Notes under the pieces: model-generated
The model's database searches: none
Told to the model about the DNA's origin: nothing
What the model saw: only the letters and a program-made list of their open reading frames with translations
Shown here: positions 1-5,484 of the stretch, piece after piece
Numbering within the stretch: the stretch's first letter is position 1
How the letters are laid out: each line of letters opens with the position of its first letter
From: Bacillota bacterium
Lineage (GTDB): Bacteria > Bacillota_A > Clostridia > Peptostreptococcales > Anaerovoracaceae
Direction: 5' to 3'
NCBI GenBank assembly: GCA_017556895.1
Contig: JAFYLX010000030.1
Span: forward strand, 1 to 5,484
DNA: 5,484 nucleotides
Position numbers and translations under genes: made by a program

Positions 1-950
1 AAGAGGTTAGATTTAACGACGAGGCTCAAATCTCCGATTTTATTACCCAGGCAATAAAGAAGGCCCTTGGAACTAAAGAAGCAGTAGTTAGAGTTGCAAA
101 TATCTTTAAAGAAGAACCAGCGAAGTACACTGCAAAACCTATAGTAGAAGAGCAAGTTTCCCTTAAAAGTATTACGTCAACTAAAGTACCGGTTGTAGAA
201 ATTCCACCAGTAAAAGAACTTGAAGTTCCTAAAGTAGAAATACATGAAGTCAAGGCTACAAAACCTGTAAACATCCCAATAATTGAAACGCCTAAAGATG
301 TTGAAATTCAAACGATTGAAGTGCCACCAAGTGCACCAATTATCGAGATTAAAAAGCCTATTTTAACGCCTTTTGACTTCGACGATTTGACAATCAAAGG
401 AGCACTATTTAACACGTATATTATGGCGGTTGATGGTGATAATTTCTTCTTAATCGACCAGCATGCGGCTCACGAGAGAATATTCTACGAAAAGCTTGTA
501 GGCGAATATGAAAATGAAGAAAAGACACGCCAGCCAATCCTTTTCCCACTTATAATCGATGTGGATTTAAAGACGAAAGAAGAGGATGCAAAATGGCTTC
601 AGATCCTTAATAATATGGGATTCACCATAGAAGCCTTTGGTCAAAATAGCTACAGAATCTCTGAAATTCCAACCTTTATGGAGCTTTCAGAGGCAGAAGA
701 CTTTATTAATGACTTTGTTGATAGCATCACAAGCACAACAAACTTTAGAAACAGCATTGTTATTAACAAGCTGATCATGAAGTCATGTAAGTCTGCAATC
801 AAGGCTAACGACCATTTAGAAAAAGAAGAGATTGATGCACTAATTAAGGATTTAAAAAATTGCATCAACCCATTTAGCTGTCCACACGGCAGACCGACAT
901 TTATCAAACTTTCCAGATATGAGATTGAAAGATTATTTAAGAGGGTTTAA
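1..950 (+). CDS. mutL: DNA mismatch repair endonuclease MutL, C-terminal part (5' end outside window)
   Basis: MutL links mismatch recognition by MutS to strand incision. The frame is open from the left edge (first full codon at base 3) to TAA at 948-950, giving 315 visible residues, about half of a typical ~620-residue MutL. Fragment residues 1-4 (EVRF) match the end of the N-terminal ATPase/transducer region. Residues ~38-115 form a Val/Pro/Glu/Lys-rich linker, followed by the C-terminal dimerisation and nuclease domain. Seen there: DQHAAHERIFYE from base 456, fitting the metal-binding endonuclease motif DQHA-X2-E-X4-E; QPILFP from base 531, which looks like a sliding-clamp-binding motif; SCKSAIKAN with Cys at 786; and CPHGRP from base 879. 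Together these give the zinc/metal ligands of nuclease-type MutL, unlike the nuclease-lacking E. coli form. A GTG at 321 lies inside the linker and is not the gene start. Upstream mutS would be expected from the usual gene order but is out of view. Identity is very secure. Confidence 0.97.
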   Translation, partial: EVRFNDEAQISDFITQAIKKALGTKEAVVRVANIFKEEPAKYTAKPIVEEQVSLKSITSTKVPVVEIPPVKELEVPKVEIHEVKATKPVNIPIIETPKDVEIQTIEVPPSAPIIEIKKPILTPFDFDDLTIKGALFNTYIMAVDGDNFFLIDQHAAHERIFYEKLVGEYENEEKTRQPILFPLIIDVDLKTKEEDAKWLQILNNMGFTIEAFGQNSYRISEIPTFMELSEAEDFINDFVDSITSTTNFRNSIVINKLIMKSCKSAIKANDHLEKEEIDALIKDLKNCINPFSCPHGRPTFIKLSRYEIERLFKRV

Positions 951-1876
951 TGAGAAAGATTATAGCAGTTTGTGGCCCAACGGCCGTTGGAAAAACTAAA
1001 TATGCTATCGAGGCTGCGAAAGCATTTGACGGAGAAGTCGTTTCCTGTGACTCTATGCAGCTATATAAATATATGGATATCGGAAGTGCTAAACCTACGC
1101 CTGAAGAACTAGCTCAGGTTCCTCACCACCTTGTAGACCTAATTGATCCTGCCGATGCTTTCAGCGTTGCCGAATATCAAAAACTGGCAAGAGAAGCAAT
1201 CGAAGATATTTTTGCTAGAGGTAAGGTTCCTGTAATTGCAGGTGGCACAGGCCTATATCTAAACTCTATACTTTACGATATGGATTTCAGTAATGCTAAA
1301 TCCGACCAAAATCTACGTTCTCAGCTAGAAAAAGAGGCGGAGGAATTTGGTCCCGAACATCTTCATAATAAGCTACGAGAGCTCGATTCTGAGGCTGCAA
1401 ACCGTATCCATCCTAACAACATTAAGAAAGTTGTTCGTGCTATCGAGGGAGCTATGTCCGGAGATAATATCAAGGACTTCAAGGAGTGCATCACAAAAGT
1501 TGATGACTTCGAACGAATCTTAATAGGGCTTACAAGAGATAGAGAAGAACTGTATAACAGAATAAATTTAAGAGTTGATTTACTTGTAGAACAGGGACTT
1601 TTTGACGAGGTAAAAGGTCTTTTGGATAAGGGCCTTACTGAATCAGATATTTCCATGAAGGGTATTGGATACAAAGAAATCATCGGATATTTTAATGGCA
1701 AATATTCAGAAGAAGAAGCAATCGACCTTATCAAGAAAAACACTAGACATCTTGCAAAGCGCCAAATCACATGGTTTAAGCGCTATGAAGATATACATTG
1801 GATTGACATCAGTCAATACGAAAACGACGAAAAAGCAATAGAAGGAATGTTAGAATGGCTGAAAAGCGCATATTAA
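950..1876 (+). CDS. miaA: tRNA dimethylallyltransferase MiaA
   Basis: MiaA transfers a dimethylallyl group from DMAPP to N6 of A37 in tRNAs reading codons that start with U, the first step toward ms2i6A; it acts in the cytosol. The 308 residues match the usual length (~300-315). Visible motifs: P-loop GPTAVGKT at residues 9-16; DSMQLYKYMDIGSAKPT at 34-50, containing the conserved Asp and the tRNA/substrate loop; HHLVD at 59-63; GGTGLY at 98-103; and near the C-terminus GIGYKEI and TRHLAKRQITWFKR, the basic conserved region of the family. The ATG shares its A with the last base of the mutL TAA (TAATG), and AAGAGGG at 939-945 is the ribosome binding site, so translation is probably coupled to mutL. 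The 3' end overlaps the next gene by 22 bases. No missing residues or frameshift are seen. The order mutL-miaA is common in Firmicutes. Confidence 0.97.
   Translation: MRKIIAVCGPTAVGKTKYAIEAAKAFDGEVVSCDSMQLYKYMDIGSAKPTPEELAQVPHHLVDLIDPADAFSVAEYQKLAREAIEDIFARGKVPVIAGGTGLYLNSILYDMDFSNAKSDQNLRSQLEKEAEEFGPEHLHNKLRELDSEAANRIHPNNIKKVVRAIEGAMSGDNIKDFKECITKVDDFERILIGLTRDREELYNRINLRVDLLVEQGLFDEVKGLLDKGLTESDISMKGIGYKEIIGYFNGKYSEEEAIDLIKKNTRHLAKRQITWFKRYEDIHWIDISQYENDEKAIEGMLEWLKSAY
1840..1846 (+). promoter_or_regulatory. Ribosome binding site of the recombinase gene, inside miaA
   Basis: AGAAGGA lies 8 bases before the ATG at 1855 and supports that start, even though it lies within the last codons of miaA. 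An ATG at 1847 is too close to this site and is an internal miaA Met codon, not a start. Confidence 0.6.
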
Positions 1877-2982
1877 TTCACAACAAAAGTGACAGACCTG
1901 ACAACGTTATACAAAAGGAACACGAGATTTTCCTTCAGTGTGAAGCTATCGAAGAGGAGCTTCCTAGGTTTTTGCGCGGTTTTTATGCCTATTTAAGAAG
2001 TAACGTATTGCCAAATACTAGACTTGCTTACCTGCATGATATCAAATTTTTCATGCAGTATTTAATTGATGAAACTGACCTTACGGACGCCGAAGATACT
2101 TCAAACATCAAGCTTGAAGACCTACAAGAAGTCCAGGCCATAGATGTAAATATGTTTATAGATTACTGCCGTAGATACAAGGTAGAAACAGAAAAGAATA
2201 TTTACATGTATGAGAACACCAACAAGACTTTAGCACGAAAGAAGTCATCAATTTCTGTATTATTTAAATATCTATATAGAGACGGATTTGTAGAAAAGAA
2301 TATTACAGACGGTTTTGACCCTATTAGGGTTCCTCGTCCAGGCGAAAAGGAGATAAAAGCCCTTCAGGATGACGAAGTCATGATTATGCTGGATGCAGTG
2401 TCCTCAGGACAAGGTTTGACAGATAAAGAACGTACTTATTGGGAAAAGACAAAGCTTAGAGATAAGGCAATCTTAATACTTTTCCTCACTTATGGACTTA
2501 GACTTTCTGAGCTGCAGCAGCTCAACATTTCCTCTTTCAACTTTAACAGAGGAGAATTTATAGTCTACAGAAAGCGTGGAAAAGAGTCTTTAATGCCGCT
2601 AAACAAGTCTGCGACAGCTGTTATACACGACTATATAGATAACGAGCGTCCAAAGGACGATAAAATCCAAAGTGAACATAAGGATGCTTTGTTTTTATCT
2701 CTTCAGTGCAAGAGGATGACAGAAAGACAAATAAGAGAGCTAGTAAAAAAGTACACTTCCATTGCTTTAAATACAACAAGAAGGGCAGGATATAGTCCGC
2801 ATAAGCTTAGAGCAACTGCTGCGACAAGCCTTATCGGCAGAGGAAACTCTATTTTCGATGTAGCCGCACTTCTTGACCACGAGCAGGTGACAACTACTCA
2901 GCTTTATGCTAGACATAAAGCAAACGTCAAAAGGGATTTAGTAAAAGATATGGAATGGGAAGAAGAAAGGAAAGACAAATAA
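1855..2982 (+). CDS. Tyrosine recombinase, Xer-like (possibly XerS-type)
   Basis: A tyrosine-family site-specific recombinase that breaks and rejoins DNA through a 3'-phosphotyrosine intermediate. The 375 residues carry an N-terminal SAM-like core-binding domain (~35-155, with the typical LFKYLYRDG helix end) and a C-terminal catalytic domain (~165-365). The whole active site can be read: Arg216 in YGLRLSEL, Lys240 in the beta-hairpin YRKRGKE, His316 and Arg319 in SPHKLR, His342 in LLDHEQ, and the nucleophile Tyr351 in TQLYARH. It is longer than XerC/XerD (~300). The extra length lies in a ~30-residue N-terminal lead, an enlarged loop at ~70-100, and an insert at ~180-202 just before the catalytic Arg region. 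From memory, streptococcal XerS (~356 residues) has similar additions, so a stand-alone dimer-resolution recombinase is plausible; this is inference. It overlaps miaA by 22 bases and the next gene by one, so it is an operon member. No excisionase, attachment repeats or other element genes are visible. Family assignment is firm; the role is not. Confidence 0.9.
   Translation: MAEKRILIHNKSDRPDNVIQKEHEIFLQCEAIEEELPRFLRGFYAYLRSNVLPNTRLAYLHDIKFFMQYLIDETDLTDAEDTSNIKLEDLQEVQAIDVNMFIDYCRRYKVETEKNIYMYENTNKTLARKKSSISVLFKYLYRDGFVEKNITDGFDPIRVPRPGEKEIKALQDDEVMIMLDAVSSGQGLTDKERTYWEKTKLRDKAILILFLTYGLRLSELQQLNISSFNFNRGEFIVYRKRGKESLMPLNKSATAVIHDYIDNERPKDDKIQSEHKDALFLSLQCKRMTERQIRELVKKYTSIALNTTRRAGYSPHKLRATAATSLIGRGNSIFDVAALLDHEQVTTTQLYARHKANVKRDLVKDMEWEEERKDK
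2966..2971 (+). promoter_or_regulatory. Ribosome binding site deciding the start of the YnbB-like gene
   Basis: AAAGGA sits 10 bases before the ATG at 2982. It favours that ATG over an in-frame ATG at 2955, which lies upstream of this site and would add nine charged residues (beginning MGRRKER) that look like recombinase tail sequence read in another frame. Confidence 0.6.
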
Positions 2983-4274
2983 TGAACCATACTTACGAAC
3001 TATTAAACAAAGAATTTAAGATTGATACTAAGGTTTTAGACCTTTGCGAAGCTTGTGAAGCTGAAGTTTCAAAAGAATTCAAGAAACTTGACGATATTAT
3101 GGCGTACAACCAGTACAAGGTATTAGACGCTTTCCAGAAAAACAGATTATCAGATATGCATTTCCGTTGGAACACTGGCTACGGCTACGATGATCCGGGT
3201 AGAGACGCAATCGAAAGAGTTTACGCAGACATTTTCCACACTGATAAGGCTCTGGTTAGACCTACAATCGTAAACGGAACTCACGCTCTTGCTATCACTC
3301 TTCTTGGTATCTTAAGACCAGGAGACGAGCTAATTTACTGCACAGGCGGTCCTTACGACACACTTGAAGAAGTAATCGGTATCCGTGGCGAAGGCATGGG
3401 ATCATTAAAGGATTACGGCATCACATACAAGCAGGTTGAACTTCTTCCAGACGGTTCCATCGACCTTGAAGGCGTAAAAAACGCAATTTCCGAAAAGACT
3501 AGAATGGTTACAGTTCAGCGTGCTACAGGCTATGGCTGGAGAAAGGCTATTACTATCGACCAGATTGAAGAATGGGCTAAATTCGTTACAGAAATCAACC
3601 CTAACATCGTAAAGATGACTGACAACTGCTACGGTGAATTCCTTGATATCAAAGAACCTACAGACGTTGGTGTTGACGTAATCGCAGGCTCTCTAATCAA
3701 GAACCCAGGTGGCGGCCTTGCATTAACAGGTGGCTACGTTGCAGGTCGTGCAGACCTTATCGACACTATCCAGTACAGAATGACTTGTCCAGGTATCGGT
3801 GGCGAATGTGGTCTTACTTTCGGCCAGACAAGAACAATGTTCCAGGGTATGTTCCAGGCTCCAAAGGTTGTAAATGGTGCAGTTAAGGGCGCTATCCTTT
3901 GCGGAAAGGTATACGAAAAGCTTGGCTACGAAGTATGTCCAAAGGCTGAAGATACAAGATCCGACATCATTCAGGCAGTTCAGTTAAGAGATCCAGATTC
4001 TCTAGTTCTATTCTGTCAGGCTATTCAGGCGGCAGCACCAATCGATGCACACGTTGCTCCAGTTCCTTGGGCAATGCCAGGATATGAATCTGATGTAATT
4101 ATGGCTGCAGGCGCATTCATTCAGGGTTCTTCCATTGAATTATCTGCTGACGCTCCGATGAGAGAGCCATACAATGTATACTTCCAGGGTGGACTTACAT
4201 ACGAACACTCCAAGTTCGGTGTAATCAAGTCTGTAGATGCTTTATATAAGGCAGGAAAGGTTGAAATCGCATAG
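2982..4274 (+). CDS. ynbB: PLP-dependent YnbB / 'methionine gamma-lyase family' (aluminum resistance family) protein
   Basis: A fold-type I pyridoxal-phosphate enzyme of the family annotated as methionine gamma-lyase-like or 'aluminum resistance protein' (Pfam Met_gamma_lyase); the B. subtilis relative is YnbB. The substrate is not established, so the lyase label should be treated cautiously. With the start at 2982 it has 430 residues, close to the family's ~420. Visible features: RWNTGYGYDDPGRD near residue 60, NGTHALA from Asn98 (cofactor-phosphate region), QRATGYGWR near 182, DNCYGEF from Asp214 (the Asp expected to pair with the PLP ring nitrogen), and SLIKNPGGG with Lys240 as the likely Schiff-base lysine. 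The ATG overlaps the recombinase stop as TAATG. Codon use differs sharply from the neighbours: my count gives 13 TTC to 1 TTT for Phe and 18 TAC to 3 TAT for Tyr, suggesting strong expression. In B. subtilis, ynbB also lies downstream of mutL-miaA-hfq, so the location fits. Confidence 0.92.
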   Translation: MNHTYELLNKEFKIDTKVLDLCEACEAEVSKEFKKLDDIMAYNQYKVLDAFQKNRLSDMHFRWNTGYGYDDPGRDAIERVYADIFHTDKALVRPTIVNGTHALAITLLGILRPGDELIYCTGGPYDTLEEVIGIRGEGMGSLKDYGITYKQVELLPDGSIDLEGVKNAISEKTRMVTVQRATGYGWRKAITIDQIEEWAKFVTEINPNIVKMTDNCYGEFLDIKEPTDVGVDVIAGSLIKNPGGGLALTGGYVAGRADLIDTIQYRMTCPGIGGECGLTFGQTRTMFQGMFQAPKVVNGAVKGAILCGKVYEKLGYEVCPKAEDTRSDIIQAVQLRDPDSLVLFCQAIQAAAPIDAHVAPVPWAMPGYESDVIMAAGAFIQGSSIELSADAPMREPYNVYFQGGLTYEHSKFGVIKSVDALYKAGKVEIA

Positions 4275-4292
4275 TTTCAAAGGCAAAAGGGT

Positions 4293-5027
4293 ATGGGAGT
4301 AGAGAAGCTCAACAAAAACAATAAGAAACAAGTGATTATAGCCACGCTAAAGCTGTTGTTTCTGGTTTTGATTGTCATACTTATTCCTCTATATTTGTAC
4401 TTTTATCATCACGATTTTTTGATGCGTTTTGAGAATTTCGATGATATTGTTACATTTTTAGAAAAGTATAAGTTCCAATCAATACCAATATATATTGTAT
4501 TACAAATACTTCAGATAGTTATAAGCGTACTTCCTGGACAAGTATTCCAGCTTGCGGCAGGCTATTTATATACTTTCTGGCCAGCATTGTTGTTCTCATG
4601 TGTGGGGGCATTTTTAGGGACAACAGTCACATTTTGCCTTGCAAAATGGCTTGGCAGCGATTTCGTCCACATGTTCTTTTCTAAAGATAAGACTGAAGAT
4701 TACGTTCAGCGTCTTAATTCCAAGAAAGCATATACAATAGTTTTCCTATTATATGCAATACCTGGAATTCCAAAGGATGTTGTAAGTTATGCCGCAGGAC
4801 TTTCAGAGATGAGGTATAAACCATTTATAGTTCTTTCTACAATAGGAAGACTTCCAGGTATGATGGGAAGCATCATCATCGGCAGCATGTGGCACAAGGA
4901 AGAATATATTGGCATGATTATTCTCGGAATTGTTGCAGTTGTTGCATTTTGCAGTTGTATTATCTACAGAAAAAAGCTACACGAGCTTTTAGACAAAGCA
5001 TATGATAAATTAAACGGGCTAAATTAG
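4293..5027 (+). CDS. TVP38/TMEM64 family (VTT-domain, DedA superfamily) membrane protein
   Basis: An integral membrane protein of 244 residues, typical for bacterial TVP38/TMEM64 proteins (B. subtilis YtxB/YdjZ class). A short Lys/Asn-rich cytoplasmic start is followed by hydrophobic segments at about 14-38, 62-82, 93-117, 146-160, 176-198 and 204-225, ending in a basic amphipathic tail. The VTT core shows two re-entrant, helix-breaking elements: LPGQVFQLAAGY at 80-91, followed by GAFLGTTVTF, and IPGIPKDVVSYAAGL at 156-170, followed by GRLPGMMGSIIIGSM at 185-199. DedA-superfamily members are linked to lipid scrambling or flipping and envelope homeostasis; the substrate here is unknown. It lies 18 bases after the YnbB-like gene and is the last gene of the operon. 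AAAGG at 4279-4283 is the most plausible ribosome binding site for ATG 4293; the AAGGG at 4287-4291 is too close. Its stop codon lies inside the terminator hairpin. Confidence 0.9.
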   Translation: MGVEKLNKNNKKQVIIATLKLLFLVLIVILIPLYLYFYHHDFLMRFENFDDIVTFLEKYKFQSIPIYIVLQILQIVISVLPGQVFQLAAGYLYTFWPALLFSCVGAFLGTTVTFCLAKWLGSDFVHMFFSKDKTEDYVQRLNSKKAYTIVFLLYAIPGIPKDVVSYAAGLSEMRYKPFIVLSTIGRLPGMMGSIIIGSMWHKEEYIGMIILGIVAVVAFCSCIIYRKKLHELLDKAYDKLNGLN

Positions 5028-5038
5028 CCCGTTTTTTT
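5012..5038 (+). terminator. Rho-independent terminator of the mutL-to-VTT operon
   Basis: A 10-bp stem (5012-5021 with 5025-5034) containing the core ACGGGCTA / TAGCCCGT, with a three-base loop and a run of seven T (5032-5038). The GC-rich core and T tract make a textbook intrinsic terminator. The descending arm includes the TAG stop of the preceding gene. Confidence 0.93.
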
Positions 5039-5063
5039 ATTATATATGATTCATAGAGTGCAT

Positions 5064-5078
5064 CCCATAATAAATGGG
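5064..5078. repeat. Short inverted repeat, possible operator
   Basis: CCCAT (5064-5068) and ATGGG (5074-5078) form a perfect 5-base inverted repeat around AATAA. It lies about 53 bases upstream of the helix-turn-helix gene start, in the only intergenic gap of note. Such a dyad could be an autoregulatory operator for the XRE protein. It is short enough to arise by chance, so this is tentative. Confidence 0.25.
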
Positions 5079-5096
5079 TAGCTAAATTTAAATAAA

Positions 5097-5110
5097 TATT
5101 ATAGTATAAA
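5097..5110 (+). promoter_or_regulatory. Possible -10 region for the helix-turn-helix gene
   Basis: TATTATAGTATAAA contains several -10-like hexamers (TATTAT at 5097, TATAGT at 5100, TATAAA at 5105) shortly before the ribosome binding site. I see no convincing -35 hexamer at 16-18 bases spacing. A promoter is expected here because a strong terminator lies upstream and a well-formed gene start downstream, but its exact position is uncertain. The 5' leader would be very short. Confidence 0.35.
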
Positions 5111-5114
5111 TTAC

Positions 5115-5126
5115 AAAGGAGGTGAT
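5115..5126 (+). promoter_or_regulatory. Near-ideal ribosome binding site of the helix-turn-helix gene
   Basis: AAAGGAGGTGAT is a 12-base perfect complement of the canonical 16S rRNA 3' end. GGAGG ends 8 bases before ATG 5131. It is far stronger than the other Shine-Dalgarno sequences in this window and fixes the start. Confidence 0.9.
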
Positions 5127-5130
5127 TGAT

Positions 5131-5484
5131 ATGGACAGTGTGACCATAGGAGAACGAATAGCATTACTTAGAAAAAAGAATGGATATACACAACAACAAT
5201 TAGCAGACATACTTTCCATAAGTAGTAAAACTGTTTCTCGCTGGGAAACAGGGGAGGGATTCCCTGAAATAAGTATTATACCTAACCTTACAAAAACATT
5301 AGGAGTAAGCATCGATCAACTATTGGAAGATACAAATAATGAATATTGGGAAAAGCAATATAAAAATTATTTAGAAGTTCGCAAAAAATTTTATCCGAAT
5401 GGAGTTCCTGCATACGAAGAAATAGGCAATACGGCATATATTACGTTTGATAATTTTAACGGAGTTCCTAAAGAAGTTGATTAT
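5131..5484 (+). CDS. XRE-family (Cro/C1-type) helix-turn-helix regulator, 3' end outside window
   Basis: The frame is open from ATG 5131 to the right edge, giving 118 residues with no stop. Residues ~6-61 form a Cro/C1-type DNA-binding domain: IGERIALLRKKNGYTQQQLA, then the recognition-helix stretch SSKTVSRWETG and the closing helices ending GVSIDQLLED. After residue ~68 the chain (NEYWEKQYKNYLEVRKKFYP and onward) matches no domain I recognise and has no membrane segment up to the edge, so the C-terminal effector part is unknown. Many Clostridia have such regulators with a variable C-terminal sensor or membrane domain. The gene starts a separate unit after the terminator. Codon use is A/T-ending (Tyr: 7 TAT, 1 TAC), unlike the YnbB-like gene. 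DNA-binding role is confident; target and signal cannot be inferred, though autoregulation is common in the family. Confidence 0.9.
   Translation, partial: MDSVTIGERIALLRKKNGYTQQQLADILSISSKTVSRWETGEGFPEISIIPNLTKTLGVSIDQLLEDTNNEYWEKQYKNYLEVRKKFYPNGVPAYEEIGNTAYITFDNFNGVPKEVDY

Noticed and set aside
26..274. Antisense 82-residue frame opposite the MutL linker
   Set aside because: It is a by-product of low-complexity purine-rich coding sequence on the + strand; no ribosome binding site or recognisable protein.
321..950. A separate 209-residue gene starting at GTG 321
   Set aside because: The same frame is open to the left edge and the upstream residues read as the MutL transducer end and linker; 321 is an internal Val codon with no ribosome binding site.
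1363..1770. Antisense 135-residue frame opposite miaA
   Set aside because: Lies wholly within a strongly conserved gene on the other strand; Ser/Leu-rich composition typical of shadow frames.
2955..2981. ATG at 2955 as start of the YnbB-like gene
   Set aside because: The Shine-Dalgarno AAAGGA lies downstream of it, the added residues are family-atypical, and ATG 2982 forms the same TAATG junction as seen at miaA.
1855..2982. Recombinase as the integrase of an integrated element
   Set aside because: No tRNA gene, direct repeats, excisionase or other element genes are visible, and it overlaps housekeeping genes on both sides.
5058..5090. dif-like Xer recombination site in the intergenic gap
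   Set aside because: GTGCATCCCATAA loosely recalls one arm of dif, but the second arm does not match and the dyad is only 5 bases on each side with a 5-base centre.
5088..5312. Antisense 74-residue frame opposite the XRE gene
   Set aside because: Overlaps the clear helix-turn-helix coding region and its ribosome binding site; no own start signals.
1..5484. CRISPR arrays, tRNA/rRNA genes, riboswitches, insertion sequences
   Set aside because: No regularly spaced repeats, cloverleaf-like segments, conserved riboswitch cores or transposase motifs were seen; almost all bases are in the six genes.

Overview
The window looks like part of a low-GC Gram-positive chromosome, most likely class Clostridia (Bacillota). 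The basis is a moderately A/T-rich composition, purine-rich Shine-Dalgarno sequences, and a gene order resembling the Firmicutes mutL-miaA-(hfq)-ynbB neighbourhood. I cannot place it to genus from sequence alone.

Layout: five genes run on the + strand as one tight block. (1) The 3' part of mutL (mismatch repair endonuclease) enters from the left edge and ends at 950. (2) miaA (tRNA dimethylallyltransferase) starts on the last base of the mutL stop codon. (3) A 375-residue tyrosine recombinase with a complete catalytic residue set begins 22 bases inside miaA. (4) A PLP-dependent YnbB/'methionine gamma-lyase family' protein starts on the last base of the recombinase stop codon. (5) A VTT-domain (TVP38/TMEM64, DedA-superfamily) membrane protein follows after 18 bases. 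A strong intrinsic terminator at 5012-5038 closes the block. After a 92-base A/T-rich gap, a new unit starts with a Cro/C1-type helix-turn-helix regulator that has a near-ideal ribosome binding site and runs off the right edge.

How the genes relate: mutL, miaA and the recombinase all act on nucleic-acid maintenance (mismatch repair, tRNA modification, site-specific recombination). The overlaps suggest co-transcription and translational coupling. The recombinase looks chromosomal rather than part of a mobile element: no excisionase, relaxase, capsid or other mobile-element gene lies beside it. Its length and an extra segment before the catalytic domain recall single-protein XerS-type dimer resolvases more than XerC/XerD. 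The YnbB-like gene has a strikingly different, C-ending codon bias from its operon partners, which suggests high expression.

Most of the window is ordinary housekeeping sequence. I do not see a clearly novel system. The points most worth a second look are the operon-embedded XerS-like recombinase, the codon-bias jump in the YnbB-like gene, the absence of hfq from its usual position, and the 3' boundary where an XRE regulator begins.
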